Assembly: GCA_958451915.1 (NCBI GenBank)
Contig: CAUDRX010000101.1
Coordinates: forward strand, 1-7,912
Origin: an uncultured Peptococcaceae bacterium
GTDB lineage: Bacteria; Bacillota; Peptococcia; Peptococcales; Peptococcaceae
Length of the DNA: 7,912 nt
Direction: 5' to 3'
Part shown: piece after piece, positions 1-7,114 of the stretch
Layout: the number at the start of each line of letters is the position of its first letter
Numbering within the stretch: the first letter of the stretch is position 1
Notes under the pieces: model-generated
What the model was told of the DNA's origin: nothing
Seen by the model: only the letters and a program-made list of their open reading frames with translations
Databases searched by the model: none
Translations under genes and position numbers: made by a program

Positions 1-1190
1 GCGCTGGCATCATAATCAATCGGCACAATATTAGCCTGAGGATAAAGCTCCTTGATCTTACGAAGCATTCCCCGTCCGACAATATGATTTGGTAAACATC
101 CAAACGGCTGTGTGCAAACGATATTTTCACATCCGGATTCTATAAGTTCGACCATTTCTGCAGTAAGAAGCCAACCTTCACCCATTTTTGTTCCTTCGTG
201 AATGACTTTTTTGCTAAGAGCTTTCGTATGCTTAAATGGTGTTTGCGGTTTAAACTGCGGATAAGACTTATAACTATCAATTACAGTATTTTGCAACGAT
301 ACAATATAATTCACAATAAACTTAGAAACAACCGCTTTAGTATGACCAGTTCCATAAAGATACCAGTCCTCAATCCCGGCATCAGCAGTATAGAGCACAA
401 AATCCATCAATCCAGGAACGACGACTTCGCAGCCTTCCTTTTCAAGAAAAGCTTCTAAGTTATTATTCCCTAACGGAGCAAATTTAACATAAATCTCACC
501 GACAATGCCGACTTTTACTCTCTTTTTCCCTGTCACTTGTTTGATAGATGCAAATTCATCAAGGATCCAATGGCAATTTGCTTTCAACTCTTTCTTTTTG
601 CATCCTTTACCTTCTTCAAATTGCTGTTCAAGCTTCGAACAAACCTTATCTACTACGGCTTCGACATCATTCTGGTTAAGCGCATATGGTAAGATCTGAT
701 TGCGTAAATTCATGATCATGTCACCATAAATGATAGCAAACATAGCATTTTTTAAGAGCGTTTTAGTTAATTTGAAGCCGGGATTATCCTCTAAACCAAC
801 AACATTGAAGGAAAGAACCGGAATATATTCGAGGTTGGCACGCTTCAAGGCTTTTCTTAATAGAGCAATATAGTTTGATGCGCGACATCCACCTCCGGTC
901 TGGGTCAGGAGTAAGGCGATTTTGTGGGTGTCATAACCATGGTTCATGGCGCCATCAAGCAGTTGGCCGATCGCAAGCTGCGCAGGATAACACATATCAT
1001 TATTTACGTATTTGACGCCTGTACTAATGATATCATGACTCATAGAATCCAAAATATCGACTTTATAGCCTTCGAGTGTTAATAATTTTTTTATTAAGCG
1101 AAAATGGATCGGCAGCATCATCGGAATAAGGATGGTGTGCGTTTCCTTCATTTCTTCTGTAAAAACAACGCGTTTTTGTTGTTCTGACAC
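1..1190 (-). CDS. HgdB-like (2-hydroxyglutaryl-CoA dehydratase D / double-cubane type) protein, 3'-partial
   Basis: The frame is open from a GTG at 1190 to the left edge, giving 396 codons plus two bases. The protein resembles the C-terminal half of the large fused acyl-CoA dehydratase activase-related proteins. Conserved blocks are VNNDMCYPAQ (63-72), TQTGGGCRASNYI (96-108) and CTQPFGCLPNHI (359-370), followed by an IDYD near the edge; homologues end shortly after that, so probably only a few dozen codons are missing. Cys67, Cys102, Cys354, Cys359 and Cys365 are candidate iron-sulfur ligands. In known relatives (HgdB, BcrB/C-like and double-cubane cluster proteins) such a subunit accepts low-potential electrons from an ATP-hydrolysing activase and carries out a hard reduction or dehydration. 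The start is supported by a perfect AAAGGAGG nine bases upstream; the gene begins immediately after the stop of the activase gene, so the two are probably translationally coupled. The substrate cannot be read from the sequence. No membrane segments are seen; a cytosolic location is expected. Confidence 0.85.
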   Translation of the reverse strand, partial: MSEQQKRVVFTEEMKETHTILIPMMLPIHFRLIKKLLTLEGYKVDILDSMSHDIISTGVKYVNNDMCYPAQLAIGQLLDGAMNHGYDTHKIALLLTQTGGGCRASNYIALLRKALKRANLEYIPVLSFNVVGLEDNPGFKLTKTLLKNAMFAIIYGDMIMNLRNQILPYALNQNDVEAVVDKVCSKLEQQFEEGKGCKKKELKANCHWILDEFASIKQVTGKKRVKVGIVGEIYVKFAPLGNNNLEAFLEKEGCEVVVPGLMDFVLYTADAGIEDWYLYGTGHTKAVVSKFIVNYIVSLQNTVIDSYKSYPQFKPQTPFKHTKALSKKVIHEGTKMGEGWLLTAEMVELIESGCENIVCTQPFGCLPNHIVGRGMLRKIKELYPQANIVPIDYDAS

Positions 1191-4139
1191 TTACTGCTTC
1201 CTCCTTTGTTCCAATGTAGCAAAGAGGCTTCTAAGGCGAATTTTTACTGTTCCCAGATTACTGATCTCATCGATTTTTATCTGAGTATAAATATCGCTAC
1301 CAGCTTCAAGAATATCACGCATCTCATCTGCAGTGATCGCATCTAAACCACAACCAAAGCTTACAAGTTGTACAACAGACATATCAGAATTCTCCAACGC
1401 CGTTTTCGCTGCATTGTAGAGACGTGCATGATAAGTCCATTGATTCAGCACATGTGTATTTGTATCACCATAGATAAAAGGCAGGCCGTCTTCACTGATG
1501 ACAACAGTATTAAAACTTTGAATCAAACGGTCAATACCGTGATTGATTTCCGGATCAACGTGATACGGACGTCCCGCCAAAATGATGATCGGCAGTTCAT
1601 GAATTCGGGCATATCGAATCGCCTGATCTGCAAAAACTTTTTGTTTGTCATAATACGCTTGTTGCGCTTCAAAGGCGGCATCAAGTGCTTCGCCGATCTT
1701 CTTGCTTGAAACACCGACGCGCTTTGCCAGATCCTTTGTCAATTGTTTCTTCATGAATTTCTTGTTGTGAACACCATAGAATCCAAATAAGTATTTTTCT
1801 TTGTTGATCTTTTTTACGTTCGCTTCTATTACTTGAGGGTAGTAAGCAACAACCGGACAATTATAATGGTTGTCACTAATCTCTTCATCAAAATTATAAC
1901 TTAAGCATGGGTAAAAAATGAAATCCACATCTTTCTCCAGTAACCACTCAATGTGACCATGGATAAGCTTTGCTGGATAACAAATCGTATCTGATGGGAT
2001 AGTATATTGTCCCTTCGTAAATAATTGTTTTGACCCAAACGGAGACAGCAATACACGATAACCAAGGTGATTCCAAAACGCCGTCCAGAAAGGGTACATC
2101 TCATAAACATTTAGTCCGAGCGGCATTCCAACAGTACCATGAGGGAAATCTCCGTTGAGTTGCTCTTTCTTCATATTTGTGATTAATTGCTGCTTATAAA
2201 GATACGAATTTGGCAAATCGGTGTTCTTTTTTTCCTTGTTTAAAGGACGCTCGCAACGATTTCCCGCGATCAGTTCCTCCCCATTACTGAAGTGATTGAT
2301 CGTCAGTTCACAATGATTTCCACACCCCTGACAGGTACGGCTGTATGTTTGATATGAAAATGCATTGAGCGCCACAGATCCCAGGCAAGTTGTTTCTCTG
2401 TTACGATTTTTCTTTGCATAAAGGGCACACCCAAACGCTCCCATCAACCCTGCAATAGATGGACGAATAACATCGCGACCAATCTCCTTCTCAAAAGCGC
2501 GAAGAATCGCATCGTTATAAAATGTACCGCCTTGCACAACAATCTTTTTGCCAAGATCATCAGCATCATTTGCACGAATAACCTTGTAAAGGGCGTTCTT
2601 TACAACGCTGATAGAAAGCCCTGCAGAAATATCTTCTACACTGGCTCCTTCTTTTTGAGATTGCTTGACCGAGGAATTCATGAAAACGGTACAGCGGCTG
2701 CCAAGGTCAACAGGGTTTTTCGAATGTAAGCCTAACTCAGCAAATTCTGCAACATCATAACCCATTGCACTGGCAAAAGTCGAAATAAACGATCCACAAC
2801 CAGAAGAACAAGCTTCGTTTAAGAAGATCGAATCGATTGTTCCATTCTTGATCTTAAAACATTTCATATCTTGCCCGCCGATGTCAATAATAAAATCAAC
2901 ATCCGGCTGGAAAAACTGTGCTGCCGTCAAGTGAGCGATTGTCTCTACCAATCCATGGTCAAGCGAAAATGCTGTCTTAATCAGTTCTTCGCCATATCCA
3001 GTCACTGCCGAAGAACGAATATGAAGGTCAGGATACGTTTCATAAAGATACTGAAGTGTTTCTTTGATCATTGCGATAGGTTGCCCGTTACTATACTCAT
3101 ATCGGCTATACAGTAATTCATTATTTTCGCCAATAAGCACCAGTTTGACAGTGGTAGAACCCGCATCAATCCCAAGATATACGTCGCCTTTGTAAGACGC
3201 GATATCTGCATACTTCACGGTGGATTTCGCGTGGCGATCGATAAATTCCTGATACTCCTGCTCATTTTCAAACAGAGGTTTCGTTGTCGACGTGTTTCTG
3301 ATCATCATCTTGTTTTCTTGAAAACGACGCATCAAATCATTCAAATCGAAGGACAGCTCGTTTTTGCTGTATAATGCAGCTCCCATTGCAACATAGTAAC
3401 GCGCATCTTCCGGAAATACATAGTCTTCCTCAGATTCAAGTTTAAGCACATTTTTAAACGCTGTTTGCAGGCCAGTAAAGAAATTTAACGGGCCACCTAA
3501 GAATATAACCTTTCCTTTAATCTCACGCCCTTGAGCAAGTCCGCCTACTGTTTGATTGGCAACAGCGTAAAAAATACTCATCGCAACATCTTCTTTTTTT
3601 GCTCCTTGATTCAAGAGCGGTTGAATATCCGATTTTGCAAATACTCCGCACCGTGATGCGATATCATAGACGGTTTCGGCTTTATTGGCTAGTTCGTTCA
3701 ACGTTTCAAGATCAACATTCAAAAGAACTGCCATTTGATCGATGAAGGCACCTGTACCACCAGCGCAGGAACCATTCATGCGCACTTCAGAACCACCTGT
3801 AAAGAAAAGTATCTTTGCATCTTCTCCACCAAGCTCAATTGCAACATCAATATCGTCATGCAGATCCTTAACAGCAATCTGAGAAGCAATTACTTCTTGG
3901 ATAAAAGGAATATTATACGCTTCAGATAACCCGATCCCCGCAGAACCGGTAACTGCAAAATGAATGTCTTGATCAGTAACATCTTTTAAACGTTCCTGTA
4001 TGTCTTCAACAAATTGCATCGCCACTTCCTTAATATTGGAACGATGGCGTCTGTAATCTTTGAAAATAATATTCTGATCCTGATCCAACACCACGCATTT
4101 CATCGTGGTCGATCCAACATCGAGACCAATGCGAATCAA
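1191..4139 (-). CDS. Double-ASKHA acyl-CoA dehydratase activase with DUF2229 region
   Basis: 982 aa, cytosolic, a fusion of two activase (BcrA/BadF/BadG/HgdC type) ATPase domains and a DUF2229 region. Domain 1 (about 1-260) has the phosphate loop DVGSTTMK (7-14), GGEDAK (104-109), and cysteines 125 (SCAGGTG) and 164 (ASRCGVF). Domain 2 (about 319-577) repeats the pattern with DAGSTTVK (325-332), GGQDMK (421-426), Cys444 and Cys483. In HgdC the two equivalent cysteines hold a [4Fe-4S] cluster shared by a dimer, so this chain could form the cluster within itself. Then come C603, C606, C610 and C629 (CxxCxxxC plus one), and a DUF2229 region (about 665-950) with Cys720, Cys745 and the GRPYHVDPEINHG block (857-869). 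By family knowledge it uses ATP hydrolysis to push electrons onto the HgdB-like partner encoded directly downstream. The start is TTG: AGGAGG lies eight bases upstream and an in-frame TAG 15 bases upstream excludes a longer form. Substrate unknown. Confidence 0.9.
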   Translation of the reverse strand: MIRIGLDVGSTTMKCVVLDQDQNIIFKDYRRHRSNIKEVAMQFVEDIQERLKDVTDQDIHFAVTGSAGIGLSEAYNIPFIQEVIASQIAVKDLHDDIDVAIELGGEDAKILFFTGGSEVRMNGSCAGGTGAFIDQMAVLLNVDLETLNELANKAETVYDIASRCGVFAKSDIQPLLNQGAKKEDVAMSIFYAVANQTVGGLAQGREIKGKVIFLGGPLNFFTGLQTAFKNVLKLESEEDYVFPEDARYYVAMGAALYSKNELSFDLNDLMRRFQENKMMIRNTSTTKPLFENEQEYQEFIDRHAKSTVKYADIASYKGDVYLGIDAGSTTVKLVLIGENNELLYSRYEYSNGQPIAMIKETLQYLYETYPDLHIRSSAVTGYGEELIKTAFSLDHGLVETIAHLTAAQFFQPDVDFIIDIGGQDMKCFKIKNGTIDSIFLNEACSSGCGSFISTFASAMGYDVAEFAELGLHSKNPVDLGSRCTVFMNSSVKQSQKEGASVEDISAGLSISVVKNALYKVIRANDADDLGKKIVVQGGTFYNDAILRAFEKEIGRDVIRPSIAGLMGAFGCALYAKKNRNRETTCLGSVALNAFSYQTYSRTCQGCGNHCELTINHFSNGEELIAGNRCERPLNKEKKNTDLPNSYLYKQQLITNMKKEQLNGDFPHGTVGMPLGLNVYEMYPFWTAFWNHLGYRVLLSPFGSKQLFTKGQYTIPSDTICYPAKLIHGHIEWLLEKDVDFIFYPCLSYNFDEEISDNHYNCPVVAYYPQVIEANVKKINKEKYLFGFYGVHNKKFMKKQLTKDLAKRVGVSSKKIGEALDAAFEAQQAYYDKQKVFADQAIRYARIHELPIIILAGRPYHVDPEINHGIDRLIQSFNTVVISEDGLPFIYGDTNTHVLNQWTYHARLYNAAKTALENSDMSVVQLVSFGCGLDAITADEMRDILEAGSDIYTQIKIDEISNLGTVKIRLRSLFATLEQRRKQ
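1200..1207 (-). promoter_or_regulatory. Ribosome binding site for the GTG-started HgdB-like gene
   Basis: On the minus strand this is AAAGGAGG, nine bases before the GTG at 1190. It lies inside the last codons of the upstream activase gene (encoding part of Q-R-R-K-Q). It is what makes the rare GTG start convincing and the split into two proteins look functional. Confidence 0.85.
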
Positions 4140-4147
4140 TTCAGTAT

Positions 4148-4153
4148 CCTCCT
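4148..4153 (-). promoter_or_regulatory. Ribosome binding site fixing the TTG start of the activase gene
   Basis: AGGAGG on the minus strand, eight bases before the TTG at 4139. The same frame has a TAG just upstream and no ATG or GTG between, so TTG is the only start that keeps the full first phosphate loop. Confidence 0.85.
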
Positions 4154-4163
4154 AATTCTTAAA

Positions 4164-4181
4164 ATGATGACAAAACATCAT
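4164..4181. repeat. Inverted repeat in the leader of the activase gene
   Basis: ATGATG and CATCAT are separated by six bases (ACAAAA). The element lies 10 bases upstream of the AGGAGG site, within the proposed untranslated leader. It could be a small RNA hairpin or a protein-binding palindrome; six-base arms in AT-rich DNA can also occur by chance. Confidence 0.3.
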
Positions 4182-4204
4182 AATTATTCAAAATAACCTA
4201 CCAT

Positions 4205-4233
4205 ATAATGTAACACTAAAACCAGTTTTTGAA
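4205..4233 (-). promoter_or_regulatory. Candidate sigma-70 type promoter for the activase/HgdB pair
   Basis: On the minus strand, TTCAAA (4228-4233) and CATTAT (4205-4210) are separated by 17 bases, each matching consensus at four of six positions. It lies downstream of the CNNM terminator and about 65 bases before the TTG start, where a promoter is needed. The match is modest, which would fit a regulated promoter, and other hexamer choices exist in this AT-rich stretch. Confidence 0.35.
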
Positions 4234-4241
4234 CAGTTTTT
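4223..4241. repeat. Two CAGTTTTT direct repeats, 11 bp apart, over the candidate -35
   Basis: CAGTTTTT occurs at 4223-4230 and again at 4234-4241, one helical turn apart, overlapping the proposed -35 box of the activase promoter. Spacing by about one turn is what a dimeric regulator binding one DNA face would use, but the units are short and A/T-rich. Confidence 0.3.
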
Positions 4242-4251
4242 TCTAGACAGA

Positions 4252-4290
4252 AAACAGAAAAATAGATGCCGCTCTTTTGCGACATCTATT
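4252..4290 (-). terminator. Rho-independent terminator of the CNNM/CorC gene
   Basis: The hairpin has arms AATAGATG (4261-4268) and CATCTATT (4283-4290), with a further CGC/GCG pairing inside one mismatch and a six-base loop. On the minus strand it starts 15 bases after the CNNM stop codon and is followed by a T-rich run (TTTTTCTGTTTT). It separates the CNNM transcript from the activase operon. Confidence 0.85.
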
Positions 4291-4305
4291 ATTGTATCAT
4301 TTATA

Positions 4306-5646
4306 TTAGTATTCTTCTTCGGGAGCCTCCTGAGGTAAGATCGTCAATTTTACACTTGCAATACGATTGTCTCGTACATCTTCAGTAGCAAATATAAGTT
4401 CGCCAATAGTGATCTTTTCCTTCGCACCCTCAGGAGGAATGTGTCCAATCTGCTCAATCAAATATCCCGAGATCGTATCACAGTCGTCACTCTCGATATT
4501 CAGGGATAATTCTTCATTAAGGTCATCAATCAACAATCCTCCATCAAGAAGATACTCGTTTTCGCCGATTACCTGAATCTCAGGAACAACATCATCATAT
4601 TCTTCGTCGATATTGCCCATGATCTCTTCAACGAGATCTTCAATCGTAACAATACCAGAAAAGCCCCCGTGTTCATCAACAAGAATCGCCATATGATGAT
4701 GCGTTGCCTGCATGGCTCTGAAAAGCGAATCCGTTGCCTTTGTCTCTGGAACAAAGAACGGTTCATGCAACATTGCACGAACATCCAAATCCTCCGGACG
4801 GATGTCCTTTCTCAGTTCTATCATCACATCTTTGATATGTAACACACCAATGATGTTGTCAATATCATCATCATACACCGGAATCCTATTGTGACGAGTT
4901 TCAAGGATATCATCCAAAAGCTCATCAAAAGGCTCATTGATATCAAAGCTGATAACATCACGACGAGGCACACGAATCTCTCGTGCGGATCGATCATTAA
5001 AAGCGAATACAGAATCGATCATTTTACGCTCTTCATCATCAAAGGTTCCAGTCTCTGCGCCTTGTTTAAGCAGAGCTTTGATCTCCTCTTCAGTAACAGC
5101 TTCCTCTTGATCCGTCGTTTTAAAGCCCAAAATTTTAAGCACTATCTTTGTTGATACTGCAAGTAATTTGATGAATGGTGAAAGAAGAATCGATATATAA
5201 TGAATCGGCATGACCGTCAGCATGCAAAATGCTTCCGATTTTTGTAGCGCGATCCGCTTCGGTACGAGTTCACCAAACACAAGGTTAAAGAACATAAGGA
5301 GCAAAGTAACCCCATTACTCGCAATGCTCTCTGCATATGGGATCCCTTTCGCGCTCATCCATGCACCTAAAACGGGAGCAATACGTGCCGCTGCAGAAGC
5401 CGAAGAATAAAACCCGGCAAAAGTAATCGCTACCTGAATCGTTGATAAAAACTTCGTTGAATCATCAAAAAGCCGTTCGATCACTTTCGCCTTTTTATTG
5501 CCTTCTTCAGCAAGGCTTCGTATTCGGTTTTTGTTAACCGATACAACAGCCATTTCTGCACCAGCAAAGAAAGCGTTCATAAGCGTAAAAAACAATAGTA
5601 AAAGCAAACTAGCTACAATAGAGTTCCCTGTCGGGTCTGCGTCCAT
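4306..5646 (-). CDS. CNNM / CorC-HlyC family membrane protein (DUF21, two CBS domains, CorC_HlyC)
   Basis: 446 aa, a complete member of the family long annotated as hemolysin C or CorC and now linked to magnesium or other cation transport. The N-terminal DUF21 domain (about 8-175) has hydrophobic segments near 10-35, 65-95, 110-130 and 143-173, the NAFFAGAEMA block (24-33) and the GELVPKRIA signature (125-133). An acidic linker with GTFDDEERKMI (200-210) leads into two CBS domains (about 215-275 and 283-345), the second ending in VDEHGGFSGIVTIEDLVEEI (323-342); CBS pairs in this family bind ATP. A CorC_HlyC domain (about 355-440) closes the protein. The length is usual and no key motif is lost. 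ATG start with AGGAGG ten bases upstream (5657-5662). It is a single-gene transcript with its own promoter and terminator. Cation specificity cannot be read from the sequence; no haemolytic role should be assumed. Confidence 0.93.
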   Translation of the reverse strand: MDADPTGNSIVASLLLLLFFTLMNAFFAGAEMAVVSVNKNRIRSLAEEGNKKAKVIERLFDDSTKFLSTIQVAITFAGFYSSASAAARIAPVLGAWMSAKGIPYAESIASNGVTLLLMFFNLVFGELVPKRIALQKSEAFCMLTVMPIHYISILLSPFIKLLAVSTKIVLKILGFKTTDQEEAVTEEEIKALLKQGAETGTFDDEERKMIDSVFAFNDRSAREIRVPRRDVISFDINEPFDELLDDILETRHNRIPVYDDDIDNIIGVLHIKDVMIELRKDIRPEDLDVRAMLHEPFFVPETKATDSLFRAMQATHHHMAILVDEHGGFSGIVTIEDLVEEIMGNIDEEYDDVVPEIQVIGENEYLLDGGLLIDDLNEELSLNIESDDCDTISGYLIEQIGHIPPEGAKEKITIGELIFATEDVRDNRIASVKLTILPQEAPEEEY

Positions 5647-5688
5647 AGGACTGATTCCTCCTAAAAATAAAATTTAGTTATTGAGAAG

Positions 5689-5717
5689 ATTGTAGCATGA
5701 TAGTATAGACTTTTCAA
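5689..5717 (-). promoter_or_regulatory. Strong sigma-70 type promoter of the CNNM gene
   Basis: On the minus strand, TTGAAA (5712-5717) and TACAAT (5689-5694) are separated by exactly 17 bases, and a TG one base before the -10 gives an extended form. The predicted start site lies near 5682, leaving a leader of about 36 nt, too short for a magnesium riboswitch. This suggests largely constitutive expression. Confidence 0.8.
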
Positions 5718-5828
5718 GACAGATATTACGATAGAATAGTGAAATCATACGCTATATAAGAAACGAAAACTGATTTTTTCCAAAACAGCACCTGTATTTT
5801 AAAAATTTTTAGAACCATACTGTGTCAG

Positions 5829-5906
5829 AAAAATAAACAATCCTGTCTTAAAAGCGTGCAGGCATCGCAAAACAGGATGCTCCTGGTTGCCACTTTCAAG
5901 ACAGGA
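5829..5906 (-). terminator. Long branched hairpin with T-rich tail, probable terminator of the flavodoxin operon
   Basis: TCCTGTCTTAAAAG (5841-5854) pairs with CTTTCAAGACAGGA (5893-5906) at 13 of 14 positions. Inside is a second stem: CAGG/CCTG (5859-5862 with 5882-5885) and CATC/GATG (5863-5866 with 5876-5879). On the minus strand it starts 10 bases after the flavodoxin 2 stop codon and is followed by TTGTTTATTTTT, so termination in that direction is the simplest reading. The plus-strand side lacks a T run. At about 66 nt it is larger than a normal terminator and could also be a palindromic repeat element. Confidence 0.6.
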
Positions 5907-5916
5907 GTGTTGATTA

Positions 5917-6572
5917 TTATGCGCTTAAATTGGCAACCCATTCCTGTACATTGTTTTGCGCATCTGGCACATCGTTTCTGGAAATCGACAGACCGTTCTC
6001 TATGACGGTCGCATTTGGTTGTAATTCCTGAATGATTTCAATTGTTCCAGAAAATCCGCTGCCGCCATTAACGGTACATGGTATGATCGTTGTACCACTG
6101 AAATCGTAGGTTTCAAGGAAAATATACAACGGCATCGGCAGATCAGAGTTCCAGTTTGTATAGCCAAGAAAAATGACGTCGTAGCTATCAGGATTGACAA
6201 TGGTGGTGGCTAATTCCGGTCGCGCATCCTCCGCCCGTTCGTTCCAGGCAAAATCCAGGAGCGTATCGTGGCTTCCAGGATAATCCTGCACGGTTTCGAT
6301 GCGGAATATATCACCGCCTGTTTCATCTTAAATAAGCTGGGCGATATACTGGTTATTTCCAAGGACTTCACTATCCGCTACAACGCGGCTGGCGCTGAAG
6401 ACAGTGTCGACACCGTCTGTTTCCGGCACGGAGAAATAGGTAATCAAAATATTGCCATCCAGCGATACCTCTGTCGCATCAGCCCCTGACGAGTCCTGCT
6501 GTTGTCCATTGCTGCAGGCTGCCAGTGAAATGGCCGGTACGGCAGAAAAACGATTGCTGTGTATTTTCTCAT
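5917..6572 (-). pseudogene. Flavodoxin 2: lipoprotein-type Flavodoxin_4 gene, broken by a frameshift and an in-frame TAA
   Basis: The reading frame from 6516 to 5917 encodes a flavodoxin-fold lipoprotein but is stopped by TAA at 6328-6330, between QYIAQLI and DETGGDIFRIETVQDYP; both halves are in the same frame. The start is damaged too: ATG at 6572 gives MRKYTAIVF, a normal signal-peptide beginning, but the lipobox LAAC (Cys codon 6514-6516) is in the -1 frame, so one base is missing near the T run at 6546-6550. Repaired, the protein would be about 218 aa. The body has LGYTNWNSDLPMPLY, FLETYDFSGTTIIP and GLSISRNDV, typical of this subfamily, but several usually constant positions look altered. 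The first loop lacks TGNT and has a PETDG type sequence instead. It lies 23 bases after the flavodoxin 1 stop. Probable former role: electron carrier on the outer face of the membrane. A short truncated product from ATG 6579 is not expected to function. Confidence 0.8.
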
Positions 6573-6595
6573 GATACATGCTTCTTTACGGTCTA

Positions 6596-7063
6596 TTATT
6601 CAAAACAGAGATCAAAGCCAAGGCGCTGCAACCATGGCGTAATATCGGCGTCATCATTGGCAGTCAGTCCTTCGGCGATGGTGGCATTCAGGCATAATTC
6701 ATCAAAGATGTGCAGGCTGTTGTCAATGGAATCGCTTGCACTGGTACAAAACGGAATGATCGTTTTCCCAGAGAAATCATAAGATTCCAAGAACGTAGCA
6801 ATCATGGCCGGTGCTTCATTCCACCAGATCGGATAACCAACGAAGATCGTGTCGTGGTCCTCGACGTTGTCCACGCTGAAGGTGATCGTCGGCCGCTCAC
6901 CGTTCTCAATCTCCGCCTTGGCCTCCACGCGCAGGTCTCCGTAAGGTTCGGCGCGTTCGATTTCTGCCAGGGTGCCGCCGGTGCGGTCGGCGATCTGATT
7001 GGCCACTGCTTCAGTGTTACCCGTCTGGGAAAAATAGGCGACAAGCACATTGTCTGTCGTCAT
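6596..7063 (-). CDS. Flavodoxin 1 (Flavodoxin_4 type), former lipoprotein now readable only without its signal peptide
   Basis: 155 aa from ATG 7063. The FMN phosphate loop SQTGNT (12-17) is intact, followed by VGYPIWWNEAPAMIATFLES and the YDFSGKTIIPFCTS strand-loop typical of Flavodoxin_4 proteins. It is an FMN-binding one- or two-electron carrier by family. The frame continues upstream of ATG 7063 through a lipobox LTAC (Cys codon 7115-7117) and a Ser/Ala/Thr-rich linker, so the ancestral product was a membrane-anchored lipoprotein; one missing base upstream now separates it from its original start at 7173. ATG 7063 itself has AGGAGG at 7075-7080, 11 bases away, so a soluble flavodoxin could still be made. 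Ends with tandem TAA TAG stops. It sits in a redox operon with EFR1 and flavodoxin 2. Whether it is a working gene or an early pseudogene is uncertain. Confidence 0.7.
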   Translation of the reverse strand: MTTDNVLVAYFSQTGNTEAVANQIADRTGGTLAEIERAEPYGDLRVEAKAEIENGERPTITFSVDNVEDHDTIFVGYPIWWNEAPAMIATFLESYDFSGKTIIPFCTSASDSIDNSLHIFDELCLNATIAEGLTANDDADITPWLQRLGFDLCFE

Positions 7064-7114
7064 CGTCTGTGACGCCTCCTCAGCGGGTGTAGAAGCGCTG
7101 CTGCCGTCGCTCGA

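Noticed and set aside
198..699. Two plus-strand open frames of 86 and 64 codons
   Set aside because: They lie opposite the strongly supported HgdB-like gene, have no ribosome site and no recognisable motif; the minus-strand frame has clear family blocks across the same bases.
1901..2110. Minus-strand 69-codon frame within the activase gene
   Set aside because: Overlaps the activase in another frame with no ribosome site or motif; a shadow frame.
5647..5688. Magnesium (M-box type) riboswitch before the CNNM gene
   Set aside because: The promoter leaves a leader of only about 36 nt, far too short for such an RNA.
5841..5906. Insertion-sequence end or MITE
   Set aside because: The arms are only 14 bases, there is no evident target-site duplication and no transposase nearby; the T-rich tail favours a terminator. 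Kept only as an alternative.
6328..6330. TAA as a recoded codon (selenocysteine or pyrrolysine)
   Set aside because: Those use TGA and TAG, no cysteine or catalytic residue is expected here, and the same gene has a second lesion in the signal peptide.
6268..6489. Plus-strand open frame of 73 codons across the flavodoxin 2 stop
   Set aside because: It is antisense to a decayed flavodoxin with recognisable sequence on both sides of the TAA; no ribosome site or family match.
6541..6552. Programmed -1 frameshifting at GTTTTTC in the flavodoxin 2 signal peptide
   Set aside because: The heptamer does not fit the X XXY YYZ pattern in the starting frame, and the T run of five is short for transcriptional slippage. 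A one-base loss is simpler, though strain comparison could reopen it.
6710..7072. Plus-strand open frame of 120 codons opposite flavodoxin 1
   Set aside because: GC-rich DNA keeps antisense frames open; the minus strand encodes the FMN loop and flavodoxin signature, and the plus frame shows nothing known.
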